64,000 nucleotides of DNA from Sporosarcina sp. HYO08 (GCF_001563475.1 NZ_LPUT01000001.1:186001-250000); one strand, 5' to 3'. Shown: positions 1-9,910, counted from the stretch's first letter. The notes: generated by a model from the sequence alone, not told the origin. Translations and numbers: made by a program.

Positions 1-2809
1 GTTGTGTTTCTGGCTCCGACTTCTCCAGCCCTTGATTAGGTTCCGTGGCCCCGATCGTCACAACATTGGACGGTGCAGATAATAGTCCTGTAATGTCAAC
101 AGCTCTCACAGTATACGAACCTGCGCCAATTGTATAGGAATGTGCGGAACCATCTCGAATCGTGGCAATTTTTCTGCCGCCTTCATAGACGTAATAACCG
201 ATCACGTCATTCGATGCGGAGTGTCCCCATGTCATTGTCGCTCCGTTCACTGCTACACTTACTGCGGCTGGTGGTGCGGAATCGGCATTGAAAACGGATC
301 CGGATACAACATGTGTTGAAAATCTAGAGTTCGCAGGGAAGAGTCTTGCTGGATTTCCTTTCCATGGTCCTAGCATTCTGTCGATAAAGGCTTTGTTAAC
401 GCCAACACCTCCAGCTGTGATAAATTCTGCTGGTGTTGAAGGCAATGGTTGGTATCTGACTCCTTTTACTGAGACAGAAGACGATGAAGTAATGCTGTCG
501 TCGGCCTTATTCGGTACCATTACTTTTGCATTAAAGAGATCCGAACGAACGAGACCGGCAGTTGAACAGCCTGCCGATGGAGCCATTCCAGAAATGCCGC
601 AAAATGATCTTGTTACAACGCCTTCCGGCCATTTAAATCGATCGCCGGCTCCGACAAGTTCAGGTGTGACTTCATTCGCAGCATTCATAAATCTGCCGAA
701 TAACATGCTTGTCCTTGTCGTTGGATGCAATGTTTTGCTTTGCAAACCTCTTGGGAATAAACCGCGTTTTTGTCCATTAACCATTTTATCTTTATATCCG
801 AGCCAAACGCCGAGTGAAACATTTGGATTATAGCCGACGATCCAAGCATCTCCATAAAAATCCGTTGTCCCTGTTTTGAGCGCGAGATCTGGACGGAAAT
901 TCATGTACTTTGGAACTTGAGAACCTGTTCCAGGTGCTTTCAATACATCTCGCAGCATATCGGTAATAATATAGGCTGTTTGTGGACTAAACACGTCGAC
1001 TGGTTCGACTTTATGCTCATAAACGATATTGCCCGACATATCCTCAATTTTTTCGATCATGTACGATTCGATGAACTGTCCGTCATTCGCAAAGGTCGAG
1101 AATGCATTTGTATTTTCTTCAACGCTTACACCGACTGCCATACCACCGTAAGATGCTGAGTAGTTTTCATAATCACCAGGTTGGAGCTTGCTAAATTTCA
1201 TTTTCTCTAGAAACTCTGCAGGTCTTCTGTCGATAATATCCCGATATAGTCTTGCTGTTGCAAGGTTTAACGAGCGTGCTAACGCCTCACGAGCAGGAAT
1301 AATACCCATCTCTTGAGATGCCAAATAGTTGCTTGGCGCCCATCCGCCTACTCTAAATTTAACATCAACGACTGGACTTCCAGCACCAATCACACCATAT
1401 TCAATGGCAGGTGCATAGACAAGCAGCGGTTTCATCGAAGAACCATTTTGGCGATAGGCTTGTGTCGCATGGTTTACATTTGTCAGTTCAAAATCACGGC
1501 CGCCAACAAAGGATAAAATACGACCTGTGTGGTTTTCAATCATAATTGCCCCAACTTGAACTGGATCCTCGTAATATTCAACTTCCCCAGTTTCGGGGTC
1601 TTTTCTCTCCCGTGTATACGTAAATCCATAATGATTAAATGAATTGGCGACTTCGTTCATTCTGTCAAAAAGTTTTTGGTTAACTGTAGAGAAAATACGA
1701 TACCCATCATTTTTCATTGACCGTGTCGCGAGAATTGCGTATTTTTCAGAAAGCTTTTTTTCCTTATCCAATCGCTCCGGATCAACACCGTCTTTTTCAG
1801 CAAGTATTCTTGCTAAAATTTCAACTGTACGGTTTTGAATTTCCTGTGTTAAATACGGATAGCGCTCATTTGCGCGTTTTTCCGGATCGCGGAAATCTTT
1901 TGTAATATCATAAGCGATTGCTTCATTATATTGTGCTTCTGTAATATAGCCTGTCTCTTTCATGCGAAACAGAACGGTTTGCATTCGATTAATCCCTGGT
2001 TTTAAATATTCAGCTTCTTTTACACCACCGCCGCTTTTAAAGGGGGTGTAGGCAAAAGGTGCTTGTGGAATACCTGCAATAAATGCTGCCTGCGGCAAAT
2101 TTAATTCACTTGCTTTCTTATTAAAAATGCCGCCCGCTGCAGTTTCAATTCCAGCAATGTTTTGTCCGTTGGCATTTCTGCCGTAAGGAATAATATTCAA
2201 ATATGCCTCTAAAATTTCATTTTTTTTCATAAAATGCTCAAGTCGCATGGCGAGCAAAATTTCTTTTGCCTTTCGTTCGTAAGAAATTTCATTCGTTAGC
2301 ACTTGGTTTTTGATCAATTGCTGTGTAAGCGTTGAGCCGCCCGTTTGACTGGCCGAGTTGGAGACGTCTTGGAAAATCCCGCGAAAGACAGCTTTTGGCA
2401 CGATGCCATTATGTTCTTCAAAGTACTCATCTTCTGTAGCCAAAACAGCATCGATGACATATTTAGATACATTTTCAAGCTTTGTTTCTTTTCTTTCTAA
2501 GTCTGCATTGACTTTACCGATATAGACCCCATCGGCAAAATAAAGCTCAGACGTTTCCTCATAATTAAAAATGGCATCCCGCATTTCCTTTTTAGTCCGC
2601 AGCGGTTCTTTTTCAACTAGAGAGGCAAAATAACCTGCACCTACTGAAGCTGCAAATACAGTAAAGGTAAGCCCGAATATGATCATAACAATAAAAAGAT
2701 TCCAAAAAACACCGGATGTAATTCGCATTCTTTTTGCCCATTTTGTTTGTTGGAAACTTTCATATTTTTCTTCTAGTTGGTCTATCCGATTTTTTTTATG
2801 TTCGGTCAC
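1..2809 (-). CDS. Class A penicillin-binding protein (PBP1A family), C-terminus cut by window edge
   Basis: Bifunctional peptidoglycan synthase: a glycosyltransferase that polymerises lipid II and a transpeptidase that cross-links it, anchored in the membrane and acting outside. Reading the minus strand from a GTG at 2809 behind AGGGGGG gives 936 residues without a stop. A membrane anchor lies at about 37-60. The GT51 motif EDEYFEEHNG (about 126-135) is followed by GGSTLTQQL. The transpeptidase has SSMK (457-460), SLN (513-515) and KTG (645-647). A fibronectin type III-like domain occupies roughly 830-915, and the end shown is Glu/Pro rich. The remaining C-terminus lies left of the window. 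It is divergent from tyrS and their promoters lie close together. Catalytic motifs are all intact. Which numbered PBP it is cannot be settled here. Confidence 0.93.
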   Translation of the reverse strand, partial: MTEHKKNRIDQLEEKYESFQQTKWAKRMRITSGVFWNLFIVMIIFGLTFTVFAASVGAGYFASLVEKEPLRTKKEMRDAIFNYEETSELYFADGVYIGKVNADLERKETKLENVSKYVIDAVLATEDEYFEEHNGIVPKAVFRGIFQDVSNSASQTGGSTLTQQLIKNQVLTNEISYERKAKEILLAMRLEHFMKKNEILEAYLNIIPYGRNANGQNIAGIETAAGGIFNKKASELNLPQAAFIAGIPQAPFAYTPFKSGGGVKEAEYLKPGINRMQTVLFRMKETGYITEAQYNEAIAYDITKDFRDPEKRANERYPYLTQEIQNRTVEILARILAEKDGVDPERLDKEKKLSEKYAILATRSMKNDGYRIFSTVNQKLFDRMNEVANSFNHYGFTYTRERKDPETGEVEYYEDPVQVGAIMIENHTGRILSFVGGRDFELTNVNHATQAYRQNGSSMKPLLVYAPAIEYGVIGAGSPVVDVKFRVGGWAPSNYLASQEMGIIPAREALARSLNLATARLYRDIIDRRPAEFLEKMKFSKLQPGDYENYSASYGGMAVGVSVEENTNAFSTFANDGQFIESYMIEKIEDMSGNIVYEHKVEPVDVFSPQTAYIITDMLRDVLKAPGTGSQVPKYMNFRPDLALKTGTTDFYGDAWIVGYNPNVSLGVWLGYKDKMVNGQKRGLFPRGLQSKTLHPTTRTSMLFGRFMNAANEVTPELVGAGDRFKWPEGVVTRSFCGISGMAPSAGCSTAGLVRSDLFNAKVMVPNKADDSITSSSSVSVKGVRYQPLPSTPAEFITAGGVGVNKAFIDRMLGPWKGNPARLFPANSRFSTHVVSGSVFNADSAPPAAVSVAVNGATMTWGHSASNDVIGYYVYEGGRKIATIRDGSAHSYTIGAGSYTVRAVDITGLLSAPSNVVTIGATEPNQGLEKSEPETQ

Positions 2810-2871
2810 TAAAATCCCCCCTAAAATCGATTTCAATTATAACATATTATCATTATGTTCATTGAAAGTAT

Positions 2872-2899
2872 TTGACAACTTCTAAAAATCGTTTAAACT
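2872..2899 (+). promoter_or_regulatory. Promoter of the tyrS T-box leader
   Basis: TTGACA (2872-2877) and TAAACT (2894-2899), 16 bp apart, lie just upstream of the T-box leader. On the opposite strand TTGTCA overlaps the same -35 bases and may serve the divergent penicillin-binding protein gene, so the two promoters probably share sequence. Confidence 0.6.
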
Positions 2900-2904
2900 T
2901 AAGG

Positions 2905-3141
2905 AAGTATAAATTTTTACACGTTGAAAAAGTCGAAGTAGCGGCGGTAAAACTGATTTAGAGAGACAGCGGTTGGTGAAAGCTGTTCGGTGTACCGATT
3001 GTGAATTACAGCTTTGGAGTGTAACGCAGACGCTGCGATAATACGTTTTGAAAGCGGAGAAATTGTTCTCAAGCCGGGTGGTACCGCGTTATGTAGTATG
3101 TAACGTCCCTGCATGATTTTTAATCATGTAGGGGCGTTTTT
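2905..3141 (+). ncRNA. T-box leader (tyrosine) with terminator
   Basis: tRNA-sensing transcription attenuator of tyrS. The T-box core GGGTGGTACCGCG (3076-3088) is present, followed by an intrinsic terminator with arms around AACGTCCCTGCATGA and TCATGTAGGGGCGTT and a T-run (3102-3141). A TAC at 3007-3009, in the right part of stem I, is the likely specifier codon and fits tyrosine. Uncharged tRNA-Tyr would pair with the T-box bulge, favour the antiterminator and let transcription reach tyrS. The exact stem I boundaries are inferred. Confidence 0.92.
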
Positions 3142-3156
3142 TATTTTGATGAATAG

Positions 3157-4437
<1,281 letters not shown>

Positions 4438-4443
4438 ATTAAA

Positions 4444-4478
4444 AATGTCGTTTTCCGAAAGGAAAACGGCATTTTTTA
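4444..4478 (+). terminator. Intrinsic terminator of tyrS
   Basis: Arms TGTCGTTTTCC and GGAAAACGGCA enclose a short loop and are followed by a run of T, directly after the tyrS stop codon. Confidence 0.85.
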
Positions 4479-4569
4479 TGGCTGTTATTTGCGCGATTAA
4501 TGCACCATATCAAGTTTAAGGGTATATATATAAATAGATTGCCTTGAGAAAGAAATAAGGACGTGGAGA

Positions 4570-5328
4570 ATGACCAAAATCATCTGCATAGACCCCGGTC
4601 ATGGCGGGATCGATCCGGGGGGAGGGTCGAATGCTTACTGGAAAGAGAAAGATTTAACGCTGGATATTTCTTTTGAGCAAAAACGGCATTTCGAGCGTAA
4701 CGGCATAAAAGTTGTGATGACGCGTACAAGAGACGAGTATCTTGGCCCCACAACAAGAACTAATCGCGTGAAAGCCTCGGGGGCTGACTACTGCATTTGC
4801 AATCATATAAACTCCGGCGGCGGAGAGGGCGCCGAGGTGATCTATTCTATTTATGATCGACCAACCATTGCCAATGGCATTTTAGATGCCCTTGTCAATC
4901 AAGGAGCGAAGCGAAGAAAGACATATACTCGAAAAGCCTTTAATGGCGACTACTATTATATGCATCGAATGACGGGAAAAGTCCGTACAGTCATTGTTGA
5001 ATATGGATTCGCAGATCATACAGCAGACATGAAAAAATTGCTTCATAATTGGCGGCAATATGCTGAAGCGGTTGCGAAGTATTATATTGTCCGTGTTTTT
5101 GGACAACGGTATATATCGGAAAAGAAGGAGGTTCGCTATTTGGATTTAACGGATCAGCAAAAAGAAGAGATGGCTGCCATTTATAAGCTTGCACGTGAGA
5201 AAGGGATTTTTTCATCCGCAGAACATGAAAAAAATGTAAAAGAAGGCACACTTCCAATTGACGACGCGATTTTTCTTGCATCCGCTCTTGCGGGAGCTGC
5301 ACTAAACGGGGGAAAACGGGTAAAGTGA
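4570..5328 (+). CDS. N-acetylmuramoyl-L-alanine amidase, endolysin/CwlC-like, no signal peptide
   Basis: Predicted Zn-dependent Amidase_3 enzyme that cuts the bond between N-acetylmuramic acid and L-alanine in peptidoglycan. Residues 1-185 form the catalytic domain: H11 in IDPGHGG, E26, H79 in CNHINS and E144 in IVEYGF are the expected zinc and catalytic residues. There is no signal peptide or membrane segment, as in phage endolysins and the mother-cell lysis amidase CwlC. The last 65 residues do not resemble SPOR or LysM repeats and I cannot name them. A strong ribosome-binding site, AAGGAGGT at 5125-5132, lies inside the gene, 8 bases before an in-frame TTG at 5140 (codon 191). It could direct a separate 62-residue C-terminal product. 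No other phage genes adjoin it. A role in spore release or lysis is inference. Confidence 0.88.
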   Translation: MTKIICIDPGHGGIDPGGGSNAYWKEKDLTLDISFEQKRHFERNGIKVVMTRTRDEYLGPTTRTNRVKASGADYCICNHINSGGGEGAEVIYSIYDRPTIANGILDALVNQGAKRRKTYTRKAFNGDYYYMHRMTGKVRTVIVEYGFADHTADMKKLLHNWRQYAEAVAKYYIVRVFGQRYISEKKEVRYLDLTDQQKEEMAAIYKLAREKGIFSSAEHEKNVKEGTLPIDDAIFLASALAGAALNGGKRVK

Positions 5329-5337
5329 GAAAACATT

Positions 5338-5378
5338 AAAAAAGCCGCCATCTTATAAAGAGCTGGCGGCTTTTAACA
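5338..5378 (+). terminator. Intrinsic terminator of the amidase gene
   Basis: AAAGCCGCCA and TGGCGGCTTT pair around a short loop and end in T residues, 10 bases after the amidase stop. Confidence 0.85.
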
Positions 5379-5449
5379 GTCATCTAACTGTTGTACAGTC
5401 ATTATGTCCTTTACATTGAAAAAATAAACTGCCAAATATCACCAATTTG

Positions 5450-5484
5450 AAAACCCCGAAACGATTGTTTCAGGGTTTTCAATA
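5450..5484 (-). terminator. Intrinsic terminator of rpsD
   Basis: GAAAACCCTGAAAC and its partner GTTTCGGGGTTTTC (minus strand) form a hairpin just beyond the rpsD stop. The arms are A/T flanked, so it may also act on plus-strand transcripts. Confidence 0.75.
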
Positions 5485-5507
5485 CTGCTAATTGCAAAGT
5501 GATTTTA

Positions 5508-6110
5508 TTAACGAGAGTAGAACTCAACGATAAGTGCTTCGTTAATTTCTGAATTCAATTCGCTGCGCTCAGGCATACGAACGAATTGACCAACTTTTGC
5601 GTCATTGTTGAAAGAAACGTACTCAGGAACAAAGTTGTTCACTTCGATAGCTTCATTTACAATGTCAAGGTTTTGAGATTTTTCACGAAGAGAGATCTCT
5701 TGACCAGGTTTTACGCTGTAAGATGGGATGTCAACACGTTTACCATCAACCATTACGTGGCCGTGGTTTACAAGTTGGCGAGCTGCGCGGCGAGTGCGCG
5801 CAAGACCCATGCGGTATACTAGGTTGTCTAGGCGAGTTTCAAGAAGGATCATGAAGTTTTCACCGTGTTTACCTGGCATTTTACCAGCTTTGTTGAAAAT
5901 CGTTTTAAATTGACGTTCGTTCACTCCGTACATGAAACGAAGTTTTTGTTTTTCTTGTAATTGCATTCCGTATTCGGAAAGTTTTTTACGTTGGTTTGGA
6001 CCGTGTTGTCCTGGTGCGTAAGGACGTTTTTCAATTTCTTTACCTGTGCCGCTTAGTGAAATACCAAGGCGACGGGATAGTTTCCAAGATGGACCTGTAT
6101 AACGAGCCAT
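5508..6110 (-). CDS. rpsD: 30S ribosomal protein S4
   Basis: Primary 16S rRNA-binding protein that nucleates assembly of the 30S body. The 200-residue product begins [10 protein letters not shown], has the basic N-terminal domain and an S4 RNA-binding fold in its second half, and ends in VEFYSR, all typical. The start at 6110 is preceded by AGGAGG at 8 bases. An in-frame extension upstream (to 6308) is leader RNA, not protein. It is transcribed alone, from a promoter about 190 bases upstream through a long leader, which fits the autogenous S4 control known in Bacillus. Confidence 0.97.
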   Translation of the reverse strand: MARYTGPSWKLSRRLGISLSGTGKEIEKRPYAPGQHGPNQRKKLSEYGMQLQEKQKLRFMYGVNERQFKTIFNKAGKMPGKHGENFMILLETRLDNLVYRMGLARTRRAARQLVNHGHVMVDGKRVDIPSYSVKPGQEISLREKSQNLDIVNEAIEVNNFVPEYVSFNNDAKVGQFVRMPERSELNSEINEALIVEFYSR

Positions 6111-6292
6111 GAATGACTCCTCCTCTGTTTTGGTTTTATTTTGTATAAAATAAGAACCAGATGTGTTCAATTCGCATGCCATTCTATCATCTTGCAACTT
6201 CGCCTCTGCAGCCAAGAGGTTACACAATGCACCTTTTGAAAGGAATAGACTGGACAATCCGAAACACACAACTGCTGCAAATATTTTACACA
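6111..6292 (-). ncRNA. rpsD 5' leader, probable S4 autoregulatory region
   Basis: About 180 untranslated bases separate the predicted transcription start from the rpsD start codon. In B. subtilis, S4 represses its own synthesis through such a leader. I see no clear terminator here, so control at translation initiation is more likely. The RNA fold was not derived in detail. Confidence 0.5.
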
Positions 6293-6298
6293 TCAACC

Positions 6299-6327
6299 AT
6301 CTTAACAAAGAACGAAAACATAGTCAA
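6299..6327 (-). promoter_or_regulatory. rpsD promoter
   Basis: On the minus strand TTGACT (6327-6322) and TAAGAT (6304-6299) are separated by exactly 17 bp, a near-consensus vegetative promoter as expected for a ribosomal protein gene. Confidence 0.75.
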
Positions 6328-6374
6328 GCATCTTGTTTCGACAAATATATACATATTAAGACCTATATTTGTAT

Positions 6375-6403
6375 TTGTCTTTATAGTTCTATTGGATTAG
6401 AAT
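6375..6403 (+). promoter_or_regulatory. Promoter of the diguanylate cyclase gene
   Basis: TTGTCT (6375-6380) and TAGAAT (6398-6403) with a 17-bp spacer, divergent from the rpsD promoter about 50 bp away. Confidence 0.65.
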
Positions 6404-6454
6404 AGACATATAATTGTGGGATTATTTTAGCGGTGAAGTAGAGGTGATTTTTTT

Positions 6455-7912
6455 ATGTCAGATCAAGAGCTCGTTTTATACCAATTTAAAAGTGAACTAA
6501 TGAACTTATGGACGGAAGTAACAACTTTACATTCATACGAACAATGGTTTGAAATTATGGTGCCGAAATTACGACTTTTTTTCGATATAGAAAAGGCAGA
6601 TTATTTTGTTTACGAAAGTGGTTATTTTAAACCACTCAACCATCGGAATACTTTAACAACTATAAAAGTCATTCAAATTAATATAGAAGAAATTGAAGAG
6701 ATGGCTGCTCAAGATTTTCCCTATGCCAAATTTTCGGATGCAGGTTATGAATATGCGGACAGTTATTTACTTTTTCACGGTCCAAAGCGAGGGCAGGTCG
6801 GGCTCTTTTTATTTAAAACAACTGCGAAGTGGCGTGAATTTGCCGATACACCCCATCTTGAAGAGTTTAAAAAAGTAGTGAATGATTACATAATCGCAGT
6901 TTGGAAAATGGTATTATTGGTGCAAAAAGAACAGTATCAAGGTGTATTATTGCAGTTGTCGGAATTGCTAAATGCTACAACTGATCGTCAGGTCATTTTT
7001 GACGAATTTTTAAAAGTAGTTTCGGAATCATTCCCCACATCTGATCTAAAACTATTTTTAACAAACGGAAGAGAAGATCTCGCAGGACGGGGTCTCGTAT
7101 TTCATCTTGAAAATGGTGATGGGTCAATTGCGCAAACAATGATCACCCGGAAATCCAATATTGAGAAAACAGCAGATGGTTTGTCGATTAAATTCAATGT
7201 ACCGATCAATGGAAGACAACAAACGCACGGTGTTTTACAGGTTCAAGTGGGTATTCATACACGTTTTTCAAGCATCGATCAAGGATATTTAGAAAACCTT
7301 TCAACTATTGTCGGATGTGCGATCGAAAAAGCAAACTTGCAAGAAGAATCCCATAAGCTTATTGAGGGCTTGCGGCTTGTCAATGAATCCACAAAAAAAT
7401 TACAGCACCAATTGCAAGATCTCATTGACCGTGATCATTTAACACAGTTGTACACGCGCAGTTATATGGAAAAGGTGATGCGAGAAGCACTTGAACATGA
7501 TGAAAAAGGAGTCTTTCTTTTAATGGACGTGGATAACTTTAAACAAGTGAACGATGAATTTGGACACGCTGCTGGGGATGAAGTGCTCAAACAAATTGCT
7601 GCTTTTTTACAATCAGAAATCGATGGGAAAGGCATTGCAGGAAGATGGGGCGGAGAAGAATTTACCATTTATTTGCCAATGACAGACCATGCTGATGCGA
7701 CCACATTGACGAATCGGATTTTAAAAGAAATACCTAAACGGACATTACCGCAAGTGACCGTGTCGATTGGGAAATTTGTATGGACTTACAAACATGAATT
7801 GACCTATGAAGAACTGTTCCAATTCACAGACAAAGCGCTCTATAGGGCTAAGCATTTTGGCAAGAACCAAGTAGTTACTTTCCTAAATGAGGATTCTATG
7901 AACTTGAATTGA
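6455..7912 (+). CDS. dgcP: GAF-GGDEF diguanylate cyclase
   Basis: Predicted to make the second messenger cyclic di-GMP from two GTP. The 485-residue protein has no membrane segment. An N-terminal region (1-150) of unknown fold is followed by a GAF-like sensory domain (about 165-310), a short coiled linker and a GGDEF domain (about 325-480). The active-site motif is GGEEF at 399-403, intact. The RxxD inhibitory site expected five residues before it is absent, so classical product feedback is unlikely. Position beside rpsD matches B. subtilis ytrP/dgcP, which is longer (579 residues by recall), so orthology is probable, not certain. The ATG follows GTAGAGGTGA. Confidence 0.85.
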   Translation: MSDQELVLYQFKSELMNLWTEVTTLHSYEQWFEIMVPKLRLFFDIEKADYFVYESGYFKPLNHRNTLTTIKVIQINIEEIEEMAAQDFPYAKFSDAGYEYADSYLLFHGPKRGQVGLFLFKTTAKWREFADTPHLEEFKKVVNDYIIAVWKMVLLVQKEQYQGVLLQLSELLNATTDRQVIFDEFLKVVSESFPTSDLKLFLTNGREDLAGRGLVFHLENGDGSIAQTMITRKSNIEKTADGLSIKFNVPINGRQQTHGVLQVQVGIHTRFSSIDQGYLENLSTIVGCAIEKANLQEESHKLIEGLRLVNESTKKLQHQLQDLIDRDHLTQLYTRSYMEKVMREALEHDEKGVFLLMDVDNFKQVNDEFGHAAGDEVLKQIAAFLQSEIDGKGIAGRWGGEEFTIYLPMTDHADATTLTNRILKEIPKRTLPQVTVSIGKFVWTYKHELTYEELFQFTDKALYRAKHFGKNQVVTFLNEDSMNLN

Positions 7913-7951
7913 TAAAAAAAGCGTAGAAACTTGTCGAATTGGGCTGTCGTC

Positions 7952-7981
7952 TTGCGCATACCGACTAAAAAAGGGTAGACT
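7952..7981 (+). promoter_or_regulatory. Candidate promoter of methionine gamma-lyase gene
   Basis: TTGCGC (7952-7957), 18 bp, TAGACT (7976-7981), about 54 bases before the start codon. Both hexamers deviate from consensus. Confidence 0.4.
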
Positions 7982-8034
7982 AGAAGAAAGGTGATATGTG
8001 ATTCTTTTGAATTGCGAGAAAGGAAGTGGCGGCA

Positions 8035-9246
8035 GTGAAAGAACGACAACTGCACAAAGACACAAAGGTTATTCATGAAGGCTATAATGACAAAGATTTT
8101 GGCGGCAGTTTAACTGTTCCTTTATTCCAAACATCAACTTATTCTTTTGATGATGCAAGACAAGGGGAACGTCGTTTTTCGGGTGAGGAAGAAGGCTATA
8201 TTTACTCGCGGCTTGGAAATCCTACGGTTCATGTATTAGAAGAGCGAATTGCTTCACTTGAAAATGGCGGCGGGGCGTTGGCGTTCGGATCAGGGATGGC
8301 AGCGGTCAGTACATTGCTTGTTCATTTAACAAAGTCGGGAGATCATATTTTATGCACACGGGGCATTTACGGGTGTACTTTTGGGTTGTTAAAGATCATG
8401 GCGGAAAAATATAATATTACGCACGATCTTGTGCAAATGGGAACGGAAGAAGAAATCGAAAAAGCTATTAGGCCTGAAACAGTCTGTATTTATGTTGAAT
8501 CCCCGATCAATCCAACGATGGAACTCGTTGATTTACATGCGGTCGTAAACGTAGCTAAACGCCATGGCTTACGGGTCGTAGTCGATAATACATTTTCATC
8601 TCCTTATTTGCAAAACCCGCTTTCAATTGGCGCTGACTTTGTGTTGCATAGTGCGACAAAGTATATTAATGGGCACGGAGATGTAATCGCGGGTCTGTTG
8701 ATCGGGAAAGAAAAAGACGAGATAGAGAAAATTCGACTCACCATTCAAAAAGATTACGGAGGCATTATATCTCCATTTGATGCATGGCTATTAATCAGAG
8801 GATTGAAGACATTGCCAGTCCGGATGGAACGTCATTCTTCGAATGCAGAAAAATTGATTAACTATTTGAAGAAAGAGAAACTTGTCGATGAAATATTTTA
8901 TCCGTTCGATCCAGATAATCCACTGTATGAGATCGCAAAACGACAAATGCGTGCAGGCGGGGGGCTTATTTCATTTACAGTTAAAGGTGGAAAAGAAGCA
9001 GCGCAGTTATTCCTGGATAGTCTATCCCTTATTAAAATCGCTGTAAGCTTAGGGGATGCCGAAACACTGATTCAACATCCGGCAACGATGACCCATTCTA
9101 GTGTCCCAGAACAAGATCGTCTTCAAATGGGGATTACAGATTCTTTGATCCGTCTTTCAGTTGGCTTAGAGCATGCGGAAGATTTGATCGCTGACTTAGA
9201 ATCAGCCTTTAGGATAGTAGAAGCTTCGGTGTCGGAGCGCGCATAA
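8035..9246 (+). CDS. PLP-dependent methionine gamma-lyase / Cys-Met metabolism enzyme
   Basis: Member of the Cys/Met metabolism PLP family. The SATKYINGHGD signature (about 206-216), with the PLP-binding lysine near 209, and the DNTFSSPYLQ segment favour methionine gamma-lyase, which splits methionine into methanethiol, ammonia and 2-oxobutyrate. Cystathionine gamma-synthase or gamma-lyase activity cannot be excluded from sequence alone. The product is 403 residues, normal for the family. The GTG at 8035 was preferred over one at 8026 because AAGGAAG lies 8 bases before it. A methionine-sulfoxide reductase gene is convergent downstream, which suggests a local methionine theme. Confidence 0.85.
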   Translation: MKERQLHKDTKVIHEGYNDKDFGGSLTVPLFQTSTYSFDDARQGERRFSGEEEGYIYSRLGNPTVHVLEERIASLENGGGALAFGSGMAAVSTLLVHLTKSGDHILCTRGIYGCTFGLLKIMAEKYNITHDLVQMGTEEEIEKAIRPETVCIYVESPINPTMELVDLHAVVNVAKRHGLRVVVDNTFSSPYLQNPLSIGADFVLHSATKYINGHGDVIAGLLIGKEKDEIEKIRLTIQKDYGGIISPFDAWLLIRGLKTLPVRMERHSSNAEKLINYLKKEKLVDEIFYPFDPDNPLYEIAKRQMRAGGGLISFTVKGGKEAAQLFLDSLSLIKIAVSLGDAETLIQHPATMTHSSVPEQDRLQMGITDSLIRLSVGLEHAEDLIADLESAFRIVEASVSERA

Positions 9247-9249
9247 AAG

Positions 9250-9293
9250 AAACTGGGCAGTCCGGAACGGTCAGGACTGTCCAGTTTTTTTAC
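9250..9293 (+). terminator. Intrinsic terminator of the gamma-lyase gene
   Basis: AAACTGGGCAGTCC and GGACTGTCCAGTTT pair around a loop and end in seven T, between two convergent genes. Confidence 0.85.
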
Positions 9294-9299
9294 AATGGA

Positions 9300-9782
9300 T
9301 TAAATATGTTTCATTAAAATACTTACAAATTGTTCAAGTCCCTTTTGATCATCCTCTGTAAATCGATCTAATTCTGGACTGTCGATATCCAATACACCGT
9401 GCAAGACGCCATCCTTCAATAGCGGAACAACAATTTCAGATTGCGATGCGGCATCGCAAACGATATGACCTGGAAAAGCATTCACATCCGGAACAATAAT
9501 GGTTTCTTTTTGTTTCGCAGACGCACCGCAAACACCTTTCCCTAACGGAATCCGAATGCAGGCCGGCAGTCCTTGGAACGGCCCAAGTACAAGCTCGTCA
9601 TCACCATCCATTAAATAAAACCCGACCCAGTTAATGCGGTCGAAAAATTGGTTAAGCAATGCAGATGCGTTGCTTAAATTGGCATATTTATTTTTTTCGC
9701 CCGTTAATAATGCATCGAGCTGGTTTGCCAGTTGGTTATATTGTTCAGCGACATCTGTTGAATAATTGATTGATACGAACAA
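9300..9782 (-). CDS. msrC: Free methionine-(R)-sulfoxide reductase (GAF domain)
   Basis: A single GAF domain of 160 residues that reduces free methionine-R-sulfoxide, using thiol chemistry. Three cysteines, C75, C85 and C109, have the same 10- and 24-residue spacing as the catalytic cysteines known for Escherichia coli fRMsr (84, 94, 118 by recall), which separates it from ligand-only GAF proteins. B. subtilis calls the family YtsP. It is transcribed toward the methionine gamma-lyase gene, so both ends of this interval handle methionine. It is monocistronic, with an inverted-repeat-rich region upstream shared with ezrA. Confidence 0.9.
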   Translation of the reverse strand: MFVSINYSTDVAEQYNQLANQLDALLTGEKNKYANLSNASALLNQFFDRINWVGFYLMDGDDELVLGPFQGLPACIRIPLGKGVCGASAKQKETIIVPDVNAFPGHIVCDAASQSEIVVPLLKDGVLHGVLDIDSPELDRFTEDDQKGLEQFVSILMKHI

Positions 9783-9836
9783 GTTAAACGCCCCCAGATT
9801 TATGATGTACTAGAAGTATATCGGTTTCCTATATTT

Positions 9837-9910
9837 CACACAAGATTCGCGTGAAATTACAAGGAAAACAGATTTTCCCTAGAAATCATTCGAATTCGCG
9901 ACTTTGTGTG
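9837..9910. repeat. Nested inverted repeats between the fRMsr gene and ezrA
   Basis: Outer arms CACACAAGATTCGCG (9837-9851) and CGCGACTTTGTGTG (9897-9910) bracket an inner pair, GGAAAA and TTTTCC (about 9864-9879). The right outer arm overlaps the -35 of the ezrA promoter. It could be an operator, or fold in the leader RNA of the minus-strand gene. Confidence 0.6.

Noticed and set aside
288..2885. Several open frames of 60-180 codons on the plus strand
   Set aside because: They are antisense to the penicillin-binding protein, whose minus-strand frame has every family motif. None has a convincing ribosome-binding site or recognisable domain.
4570..5328. Prophage remnant
   Set aside because: The amidase is the only phage-like gene. 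tyrS and rpsD on either side are in normal chromosomal order and there are no integrase, holin or attachment repeats.
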